Assembly (NCBI RefSeq): GCF_000826105.1
Contig: NZ_CCYK01000006.1
Location: 930,001-994,000, forward strand
DNA: 64,000 nucleotides
Origin: Pseudomonas massiliensis
GTDB taxonomy: Bacteria; Pseudomonadota; Gammaproteobacteria; Pseudomonadales; Pseudomonadaceae
Reading direction: 5' to 3'
Part shown: in pieces, positions 56,920 to 64,000 of the stretch
How the letters are laid out: each line of letters begins with the position of its first letter
Numbering within the stretch: position 1 is the first letter of the stretch
Position numbers and translations under genes: made by a program
The notes under the pieces: generated by a model
The model's database searches: none
The model's input: only the letters and a program-made list of their open reading frames with translations
What the model was told of the DNA's origin: nothing

Positions 56920-59900
56920 TCAGCCGCGGGCGCGCTGCACCTCCAGCAACACCTCCAGCGGATGGCGCAGCTCCCGATCCGCCAGGCGCTTGGTCTGGCT
57001 GCGGCAGGAGTAACCAGTGGCCAGCGCCTCGCCTGCTTCTTCCGCCGGCGCGGCCACTTGGGCCGCCCAGGATTGGTCGAAGATAGTGCGCGAGCTTTCC
57101 TGGTTGCGCGCTTCATGCCCATAGGTGCCGGACATGCCGCAGCAACCCGTGGCCTGGGTGACGAGGGCCAGCCCTACCCGCCCGAACAGGGTTTCCCATT
57201 GCTTGGTACTGGCCGGAACGTTGGTTTTCTCCGTGCAGTGGGCCAGCAATCGGTACCGCTTGGTCACGCTGGCCTCGCGCCCCTCCGGCAGAGCATCGAG
57301 CAGCCATTCCTGCGGCAACTCGACCTTGGGCAGCTGGGCAATGCCCGACACCTTGGCGTACTCCTGGCGGTAGACCAGGGTCATGGCCGGGTCCAGGCCC
57401 ACCATGCGCACACCGAAGGCGCTCAATGCCTGCAGCTGGCTGGCATTACGAACGGCCGCCTTGTTGAAGGCGCTCAAGAAGCCCTGCACATGCAGCGGCT
57501 TGCCGTTGGCGTAGAAGGGCGCCAGGTACACCTGATACCCCAGGCGTGACACCAGTTCGATCAGGTTCGCCAGCAGCGGCGTTTCAAAGTAGCGGGTGAA
57601 GGCATCCTGCACCAGGATCACGCTGCGTGCCCGCTGGGCTTCATTCAGGCCGATCAGGCGCGCCGCGGTGGCCGGTTGCACTTGCCAGCGATCGAGGCTG
57701 GCCTGGAAGTTGAAGCGGCTCAGCAACGGGCTGTCCACCATGCCCACCTGGCGTTGCAGCAGGTTACGCACTACCGGCGCGTTCATCACTGCGTTGTACA
57801 GGGCCGGTACCCGCGCCAGGTACGGGATGGTGAATTCCAGCGAGCCGATAAGGTAGTCCCGGGCCGGGCGCAGGTAGCGCGTGTGGTACAGCTCCAGGAA
57901 GCGCGAGCGGAACTCGGGCACGTTGACCTTCACCGGGCATTGTCCCGCGCAGGACTTGCACGCCAGGCAGCCAGCCATGGCATCGTAGACCTCATGGGAA
58001 AAGTCCGCCTGGCCCTCGCGTTGCGCCCGACTGTTGCGCCAGCGCTGCGGCAGCGTTTTCCAGAAACCAGGCTGCCGCTTGCCGGGCGCGAGCACGTCCA
58101 CCCCCGCCTCGCCCTGCAGGCGCAGCCATTCACGTACCAGCGAGGCGCGTCCCTTGGGTGACTGGGCACGTTCACGGGTCGCCTTCCACGAAGGGCACAT
58201 GGCGTCGTTCGGGTCGTAGTTGTAGCAGGCGCCGTTACCGTTGCAGTGCATGGCGGTGCCGTAGCTCTGCCATACCCGCTCATCGATGCGCCGGTCCAGC
58301 TCGCCGCGCAGGGTGACCTCGTCGATGCGCAACAGGGCCTCGCTGCTCTCCAGAGGCGTGCAGATCTTCCCTGGATTCAACTGGTTATGAGGGTCGAAAG
58401 CGCTCTTCAACGCCTGTAGCGAAGGGTACAACTCGCCGAAGAAGGCCGGAACGTATTCCGAGCGCACGCCCTTGCCGTGTTCGCCCCAGAGCAGGCCCCC
58501 ATATTTCTGCGTCAAGGCCGCCACGGCGTCGGAAATCGGCCGTACCAGGGCCGCCTGGGCCGGGTCTTTCATGTCCAGGGCCGGGCGCACATGCAGCACC
58601 CCGGCATCCACATGGCCGAACATGCCATAGGTCAGCCCATGGCCATCGAGCAAGGCCCGGAACTCGGCGATGTAATCCGCCAACTGCTCGGGCGGCACCG
58701 CGGTGTCTTCCACGAAGGGTTGCGGGCGGATCTCCCCGTCCACGTTGCCCAGCAGGCCCACCGAGCGCTTGCGCATGGTGTACACCCGGGTTACCGCCTC
58801 GTTGCCCGCGGCCAGGGTATGCCCCAGGCGTTCAACGCTCTGGTCCTGCTGCAGATGAGCGACGAAGGCCGCGACCCGGGCGTTCACCTCCTCCGGCTCG
58901 TCACCGCTGAACTCCACCAGGTTGATCCCCAGCGTGGGGCGGTCCGGATCAGCCGGGAAATATTCAGCCACGCTATGCCAGACGATGTCCTTCATGGCCA
59001 GCAACAGCACGCGGGAGTCCACGGTCTCGATGGACAGCGGCTGATGCTGGATCAATGCCCGGGCATCGCGCAGGGCATCCATGAAGCTGGCATAGCGAAC
59101 GTTGACCAACACCGAATATTTTGGAATGGGCAGCACATTGAGCCTGGCTTCGACCACGAAACCCAGGGAACCTTCGGCGCCGCAGAGCAAGCTGTTGAGG
59201 TTGAAGCGCCCATCCGGCTCGCGCAGATGGGCCAGGTCGTAGCCAGTCAGGCAACGGTTGAGCTTGGGGAAGCGCGCCTCGATCAGCTCGGCCTGGGTCT
59301 CGTTGATATGGCGGGCGGTACGGTATACCGCGCCGACCCGATCCTGGCGAGCGCACTGGCGCTCCAGCTCGGCCTCGTCGATGGGCTGGCTGTGCAACGC
59401 CTCGCCACCGAGCAGCACCGACTCCAGGGCCAGCACATGGTCACGGGTTTTACCATAGGTGCAGCTACCCTGCCCGCTGGCGTCGGTATTGATCATGCCG
59501 CCGATGGTGGCGCGGTTGGAGGTCGACAGCTCCGGCGCGAAGAACAAGCCGTGGGGCTTCAGGGCCGCGTTGAGCTGATCCTTCACCACGCCGGCCTGGA
59601 CCCGTACCCAGCGACCTTCCACGTCGATTTCCAGGATGCGGTTCATGTGCCGGGACAGGTCCACCACGATGCCGTCGGTCAAGGACTGTCCGTTGGTACC
59701 GGTGCCCCCGCCACGCGGGGTGAGCTTGATGCCTTGGTAAGCCGGCTCGGCCATCAGCCGGGCCACCAGCGCTACGTCGCCAGCATCGCGAGGGAACACG
59801 GCAGCCTGAGGCAGGCGCTGGTAGATGGAGTTGTCCGTGGCCAGCACGGTGCGGCTGGCGTAGTCGGCGCTGACTTCACCTTTGAAGCCGCCGGCACGCA

Positions 59901-59961
59901 GGGCCACGAGAAAATCACGGTAATCGGCCTTCACGGCGGCCGGATGCAGCTGGGCGATCAT
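56920..59961 (-). CDS. ydiJ: FAD/Fe-S D-2-hydroxyacid dehydrogenase (YdiJ-type)
   Basis: This 1013-aa protein fuses a flavin dehydrogenase and an iron-sulfur module. The FAD_binding_4 domain contains TPRGGGTGTNGQSLTDG and is followed by the FAD-oxidase C domain. Then come two cysteine-rich 4Fe-4S segments (CNGNGACYNYDPNDAMC and CLACKSCAGQCPVKVN) and a C-terminal CCG domain (ATGCCGMSGTYGHEARN). The length matches E. coli YdiJ, linked to D-2-hydroxyglutarate or related D-hydroxyacid oxidation. It is divergent from a LysR gene that probably regulates it. Confidence 0.88.
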   Translation of the reverse strand: MIAQLHPAAVKADYRDFLVALRAGGFKGEVSADYASRTVLATDNSIYQRLPQAAVFPRDAGDVALVARLMAEPAYQGIKLTPRGGGTGTNGQSLTDGIVVDLSRHMNRILEIDVEGRWVRVQAGVVKDQLNAALKPHGLFFAPELSTSNRATIGGMINTDASGQGSCTYGKTRDHVLALESVLLGGEALHSQPIDEAELERQCARQDRVGAVYRTARHINETQAELIEARFPKLNRCLTGYDLAHLREPDGRFNLNSLLCGAEGSLGFVVEARLNVLPIPKYSVLVNVRYASFMDALRDARALIQHQPLSIETVDSRVLLLAMKDIVWHSVAEYFPADPDRPTLGINLVEFSGDEPEEVNARVAAFVAHLQQDQSVERLGHTLAAGNEAVTRVYTMRKRSVGLLGNVDGEIRPQPFVEDTAVPPEQLADYIAEFRALLDGHGLTYGMFGHVDAGVLHVRPALDMKDPAQAALVRPISDAVAALTQKYGGLLWGEHGKGVRSEYVPAFFGELYPSLQALKSAFDPHNQLNPGKICTPLESSEALLRIDEVTLRGELDRRIDERVWQSYGTAMHCNGNGACYNYDPNDAMCPSWKATRERAQSPKGRASLVREWLRLQGEAGVDVLAPGKRQPGFWKTLPQRWRNSRAQREGQADFSHEVYDAMAGCLACKSCAGQCPVKVNVPEFRSRFLELYHTRYLRPARDYLIGSLEFTIPYLARVPALYNAVMNAPVVRNLLQRQVGMVDSPLLSRFNFQASLDRWQVQPATAARLIGLNEAQRARSVILVQDAFTRYFETPLLANLIELVSRLGYQVYLAPFYANGKPLHVQGFLSAFNKAAVRNASQLQALSAFGVRMVGLDPAMTLVYRQEYAKVSGIAQLPKVELPQEWLLDALPEGREASVTKRYRLLAHCTEKTNVPASTKQWETLFGRVGLALVTQATGCCGMSGTYGHEARNQESSRTIFDQSWAAQVAAPAEEAGEALATGYSCRSQTKRLADRELRHPLEVLLEVQRARG

Positions 59962-60084
59962 GGTCGATGCCTCGTTATGATGATGGGCGCAGGGTGACTC
60001 ACTGCTGCCAGGGCCTTACCATCTTCGCCGGGCCCGGGCCTGATCACAAACGGATATTGATCCCCCTATCGATGACTTTTCCGA

Positions 60085-60969
60085 ATGAATTACCGCCGCC
60101 TTACGCCATCCATGTCGCTGCTGCTGGCCTTCGAGGCGGCAGCGCGTCATGAAAGCTACACCCGCGCCGCTCAGGAGCTGTCGCTGACTCAGAGCGCGGT
60201 CAGCCGGCAGGTGCAGGCGCTGGAGCAGCAGTTGGGCCTGACCCTGTTCCGTCGTGAAGGTCGCAAGGTACTGCTCACGGATGTGGGGCGGCTATACCAG
60301 CGAGAGCTGAGCGAAGCCTTGGGTCGAATCCGCAGCGCCACGCTGCAGGCGCTGGCGTTCCAGTCCGGGGTGGGCACCCTGCGCCTGGCCACCCTGCCTA
60401 CCTTCGGTTCCAAATGGCTGCTGCCGCGGTTGCACGGTTTCTATCGCGATCATCCTGGCATGCTGATCCACATTCATTCACGAATCGAAGCCATCGACTT
60501 CGCCGCCAGTGAGATAGACGCGGCCATCGGGGTGGGTATCGGCCAGGTGCCGGGCTTGATCAGCCACCGCCTGCATGCCGAGGAACTGGTGGTGATCCTC
60601 AGCCCTGCCGACGCCATGCGCCTGGGGCAGCCCGGCCCCGAACAGATCGGCCGGCAAGCCCTGCTGAGCGTGGCCAGCAACCCACATGCCTGGGCCGAAT
60701 GGTTCAGCCACCATGGCCTGCCGCACCGGGCCATGCGCCTGGGCCCGAGCTTCGAACTGACGTCTCACCTTGTCCAGGCGGTACGCGCCGGCATCGGTAT
60801 CGGCCTGGTGCCGCGGGTACTGGTGGAAGAAGAATTGACCAAGGGCGAGCTGATCAGCGCTGGCCCGCCGGTGGCCAGCGCTCGCAGCTATTACCTGCGC
60901 TATCCCGAGCGCAATGAGAGCCTGCCCTCGTTACGCGCATTCCGGCAGTGGTTGCTCGGGCAGCTGTAG
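60085..60969 (+). CDS. LysR-family transcriptional regulator
   Basis: This 294-aa protein has an N-terminal winged HTH (residues 6-64, ESYTRAAQELSLTQSAVSRQV) and a GcvA-type substrate-binding domain (PTFGSKWLLPRLHGFYRDHPG). It lies 123 bp from the divergent ydiJ start, the classic LysR-target arrangement, so it likely senses a D-hydroxyacid or its oxoacid. That is inference. Confidence 0.88.
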   Translation: MNYRRLTPSMSLLLAFEAAARHESYTRAAQELSLTQSAVSRQVQALEQQLGLTLFRREGRKVLLTDVGRLYQRELSEALGRIRSATLQALAFQSGVGTLRLATLPTFGSKWLLPRLHGFYRDHPGMLIHIHSRIEAIDFAASEIDAAIGVGIGQVPGLISHRLHAEELVVILSPADAMRLGQPGPEQIGRQALLSVASNPHAWAEWFSHHGLPHRAMRLGPSFELTSHLVQAVRAGIGIGLVPRVLVEEELTKGELISAGPPVASARSYYLRYPERNESLPSLRAFRQWLLGQL

Positions 60970-60971
60970 GC

Positions 60972-62195
60972 TCAGGCTTTTGCCCGGGTCGATGGCAGCA
61001 GCACCGTCAGTATCCCCAGCAAGGGCAGGTACGAGCACAGGGTATAGACGAATTCGATGCCATGGGCGTCAGCCAGCTGTCCGAGCAAGGCCGCGCTTAT
61101 ACCGCCGAAGCCGAACATCAGGCCGAAGAAAACCCCGGCGACCATGCCGACGTTACCAGGCAGCAGTTCCTGGGCGTACACCACGATGGCCGAGAACGCC
61201 GAAGCCAGCACAAAGCCGATGACTACGCTCAGTACGCTGGTCCAGAACAGATCGACGTAGGGCAGCATCAGGGTGAACGGAGCGGCGCCGAGGATGGAAA
61301 ACCAGATGACCGCCTTGCGCCCGATACGGTCACCGATGGGGCCGCCAAAGAAGGTGCCGGCGGCTACGGCGCCCAGGAACAGGAACAGATGCAACTGCGA
61401 GCTGGCCACCGACACCTCGAATTTCTCGATGAGGTAGAAGGTGTAATAGCTGGTGAAGCTGGCCATGTAGAAATACTTGGAAAACACCAGCAAGGCCAGC
61501 ACCACCAGCGCCCCGGTGATACGCCGGCGTGACAAGCCATGGCTGGTCTGACGTCCCCGCTTGGCTGCATAGGTATTCAAGTGAGCACGGTACCAGCGGC
61601 TCAGCCCATAAAGCACGCCGATGGCGCACAGGGCAAAGAGCGCGAACCAGGCCACATGCCCTTGGCCGAACGGAATCACGATCGCCGCCGCCAACAAGGG
61701 CCCGAAGGCCGAACCGGCGTTGCCGCCCACCTGGAAGCTCGACTGCGCCAGGCCGAAGCGCCCGCCGGAGGCCAGGCGCGCCACGCGGGAAGTTTCCGGA
61801 TGAAAGGTGGAGGAGCCGATACCGATCAGGGCGGACGCCAGCAGGATCATCCCGAAGCTGCCAACCATGGACAGCATGAGCACGCCTGCCAAGGTGCATA
61901 CCATGCCGGCCGGAAGCAGGAACGGCTTGGGGTGACGGTCTGTGTAGAAGCCGATCCAGGGCTGCAGCAGCGAAGCCGTGATCTGGAACGTGAGGGTGAT
62001 CAGGCCGACCTGGGTGAAGCTCAAGCCATAATTGGCCTTGAGCATGGGGTAGATGGAGGGCAATACCGCCTGGATCAGGTCATTGATCAAGTGCGCCAGG
62101 GCACAGGCGGCGATGATTTTCATTACCAGCGGGCTGGCGGCTGGAGAAGCCGCCGATGAAACGGGTGTCGCGGAGCTTGCGGTTGCCAGAGCCAT
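60972..62195 (-). CDS. fsr: MFS exporter, fosmidomycin-resistance (Fsr) type
   Basis: This 407-aa inner-membrane protein has 12 hydrophobic segments. The N-terminal family stretch CALAHLINDLIQAVLPSIYP and TLTFQITASLLQPWIGFYTD are typical of Fsr. It exports drugs or metabolites; substrate not determined. The stop is three bases from the LysR stop (convergent). Confidence 0.88.
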   Translation of the reverse strand: MALATASSATPVSSAASPAASPLVMKIIAACALAHLINDLIQAVLPSIYPMLKANYGLSFTQVGLITLTFQITASLLQPWIGFYTDRHPKPFLLPAGMVCTLAGVLMLSMVGSFGMILLASALIGIGSSTFHPETSRVARLASGGRFGLAQSSFQVGGNAGSAFGPLLAAAIVIPFGQGHVAWFALFALCAIGVLYGLSRWYRAHLNTYAAKRGRQTSHGLSRRRITGALVVLALLVFSKYFYMASFTSYYTFYLIEKFEVSVASSQLHLFLFLGAVAAGTFFGGPIGDRIGRKAVIWFSILGAAPFTLMLPYVDLFWTSVLSVVIGFVLASAFSAIVVYAQELLPGNVGMVAGVFFGLMFGFGGISAALLGQLADAHGIEFVYTLCSYLPLLGILTVLLPSTRAKA

Positions 62196-62284
62196 GGATC
62201 ACCTGAGGTCAGTGACGCACTATTCAGGTGCGCCACTGTGACAGCTTGCAACAATTTCTTCCAGGCGAGTTGTCGACGAGCCTA

Positions 62285-64000
62285 TCAATGGGTCGCGAAG
62301 CTGGCCGTATTCGCACGCAGGGCTCGACTGCCTTCGTCCAGCTTGCCGGCGGCGCCGCTCACCGCCCGCGCGCCGTCGAGCAAGCGATGGGCTGCCTGGT
62401 CCACTTCCTGGATACTTGCACTGACCTGATCGGCCGTTGCCGCCTGCTCATCCACGGCCGTGGCGATCTGGGCCAGGTTATCGTTCACCGCCTGCACTGC
62501 CGACGCGATCGCGCCCAGGTTCGCCCCCAGCCCCGTAACGGCCGCCGCATCCCCTTCGGCCTGGACGCAGGCGGCCTGCATCAGTTCCACCGCCTGCTGT
62601 ACCGTGGCGCGCAGGCTTTCTACCGTGCTGGCGATCTGCGCGGTAGAGGCCTGGGTACGCTGGGACAGGCTGCGCACTTCATCGGCCACTACGGCGAAGC
62701 CCCGCCCTTGCTCTCCCGCCCGGGCGGCCTCGATGGCCGCGTTCAGCGCCAGCAGATTGGTTTGCCCGGCGATGCCGCCGATCACATCCACCACGGACTG
62801 GATCTGCTGACCCTGCTCGCTGACCCGCCCCAGTGCTTGCGCGGTGGCGGTCAGGCGCGCGTTGAGCTGTTGGATATTGCGGGTGGTCTGCTCGCTTTGC
62901 TGGCTGCTGCTGACTGCGATCTCACGCGTCTGCCGCACGCTGGTGGAAGCCTGCTCACAACTGCTGGCCACGCCTTGGGAGGTGGCCGCCAGCTGGGTGG
63001 CGGCGGCGGCAATCTGGCTGATCTGCGACTGCTGCTCCTCAACGTCGCGCAAGGTGCCATGGGCCTGGGCAGTCAGGGTGGCCACAGCCCCGCCGACGGC
63101 CGAGCTTTCACGCTCCACGCCGGCCAGGCTGGTACGCAACTGTTGCACCGCGCGATTCAAGGCCGCCGAAATGGCAGCCAATTCGTCCCGGCCCGCGACC
63201 TCCACCTGCACCCGCAGGTCGCCGTCACGCAGGGATTCTGCCAGGGTAGTGATGCTTGCCGCGCTGCGCCGAATGGAGGCCTGCACACAGATGAACAGGT
63301 AGAGGGCCAGCAGCAGCAACACGGCAAAGCCTGTGGCCACAGGCACGAACTCATTGATTACCTGGCTGCGATAACCTTGCAGACGTTGATCCAACGAAGC
63401 CAGGGCCTGTTGTCGAAGAGCGGTGATGGCTTCGCCAAGGCTATCGAGACTACTGTCGAATTCGGCGCTAGTGAGGGCCAGGGTGCTGCCATACATCTTT
63501 TCATCGAGCAGTTGAAGCACCTGGTCAAGTCGCTCGGTACTTTGCTGGTACTGACGCGTCCACACTGCATCATCAGGCAGCTGGGCCGCCAGGGCACCAC
63601 CGCTCTTGCGCAGTTGCTCGCGGGCATCGCCTATCCGGGCCCGCAGGTCGCGCAATTGCAGCCGACTCTGCAAGGTGAACTGGCCAGCGGCAATGGCGCT
63701 CTCGCCTGCCGCGGCCAGGCGGCCGATGCGTTCGTAAAGATCTGGCGCGCGCTGGGTAGCGATTTCCATCAGCAGATAGGTATCCATCCAAGGGTCGAGA
63801 ATCAGGCCGCTGTCCATGGCAATGTGCTCGCGCAGCAATTGCAGGTCGCTGATCGCTTTGGTGAAGGTGTCATAGCCGTCCGGCCACCAGCCCATGGCAC
63901 CGAGACGTTGCAGGTCCAGGGCAGCCGTGGCTTGTTGTAGCGTCTGGTAACGGCGTAGCACTTCAGCGCTGGCGCCGGTATCACTCAGCGCCAGGCCTAG
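62285..64000 (-). CDS. Methyl-accepting chemotaxis protein (5' end outside window)
   Basis: At least 571 codons are visible and the frame is still open at the window edge, so the start lies beyond 64000; the ATG/GTG codons inside are not accepted as starts. The visible part is a helical ligand-binding region, a membrane segment ([19 protein letters not shown]), a HAMP domain and the signalling hairpin with [20 protein letters not shown] and [18 protein letters not shown]. The first membrane segment should be in the missing part. Ligand unknown. Confidence 0.92.
   Translation of the reverse strand, partial: LGLALSDTGASAEVLRRYQTLQQATAALDLQRLGAMGWWPDGYDTFTKAISDLQLLREHIAMDSGLILDPWMDTYLLMEIATQRAPDLYERIGRLAAAGESAIAAGQFTLQSRLQLRDLRARIGDAREQLRKSGGALAAQLPDDAVWTRQYQQSTERLDQVLQLLDEKMYGSTLALTSAEFDSSLDSLGEAITALRQQALASLDQRLQGYRSQVINEFVPVATGFAVLLLLALYLFICVQASIRRSAASITTLAESLRDGDLRVQVEVAGRDELAAISAALNRAVQQLRTSLAGVERESSAVGGAVATLTAQAHGTLRDVEEQQSQISQIAAAATQLAATSQGVASSCEQASTSVRQTREIAVSSSQQSEQTTRNIQQLNARLTATAQALGRVSEQGQQIQSVVDVIGGIAGQTNLLALNAAIEAARAGEQGRGFAVVADEVRSLSQRTQASTAQIASTVESLRATVQQAVELMQAACVQAEGDAAAVTGLGANLGAIASAVQAVNDNLAQIATAVDEQAATADQVSASIQEVDQAAHRLLDGARAVSGAAGKLDEGSRALRANTASFATH

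Overview
The window looks like chromosomal DNA of a Pseudomonas of the P. putida group. The DNA is GC-rich with GC-ending codons. It carries Pseudomonas-type families (PA4642 family, PagL, the DUF1302/DUF1329 pair, malate:quinone oxidoreductase), and the order hemA-prfA-prmC-moeB-murI opposite TPR protein-lolB-ispE-tRNA-Gln-prs-rplY-pth-ychF is typical of the genus. The species call is an inference from recalled gene order, not from a search.

Region 1 (1-15.3 kb): cysZ, an old-yellow-enzyme reductase, glutathione peroxidase, slyD, a small DUF3565 protein with a non-ATG start, pta, an OmpA-like lipoprotein, a PL7 alginate lyase, a tandem 161-bp hairpin repeat, a complete pstSCAB phosphate-uptake operon behind a PHO-box-like site, and a DUF1302/DUF1329 envelope pair. 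Region 2 (15.3-31 kb): LysE exporter, 2-hydroxyacid dehydrogenase, rsmC, a Mn2+ (yybP-ykoY) riboswitch before a GDT1-family exporter gene, M48 lipoprotein protease, an SRAP protein with altered active-site residues, two small proteins, an acyltransferase, YajG, mqo with a long structured leader, PA4642, hpt opposite upp-uraA, and hemH with an epimerase.

Region 3 (31-36 kb) is a probable light-response cluster: an FAD oxidoreductase, then a DUF523/DUF1722 protein, a MerR/LitR-type regulator and photolyase. The two transcription starts share a 25-bp motif (TTATAC-N13-TGTACA in one orientation). Region 4 (36-48 kb) is core housekeeping: pagL, murI, moeB, prmC, prfA and hemA on one strand, and outer-membrane lipoprotein insertion, isoprenoid, PRPP and translation genes on the other.

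Region 5 (48.1-52.2 kb) is an AT-richer accessory island and the most unusual part. A 324-aa protein with a C-terminal glycine-zipper segment overlaps by ATGA a 123-aa membrane protein. That small protein is present three times. The middle copy has an in-frame TAG and is preceded by a decayed C-terminal piece of a toxin-like gene, and a weaker trace precedes the third copy. I read this as a pore-forming effector/immunity locus, probably of the type VI kind, that grew by adding or losing effector-immunity modules and kept spare immunity genes.

Region 6 (52.2-64 kb): GH15 glycosidase; cupin-uvsE-Gfo/Idh group; ydiJ-type D-2-hydroxyacid dehydrogenase opposite a LysR regulator; an Fsr-type MFS exporter; and a chemoreceptor cut by the window edge. 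There is one tRNA and no rRNA. I saw no CRISPR array, insertion sequence or prophage.
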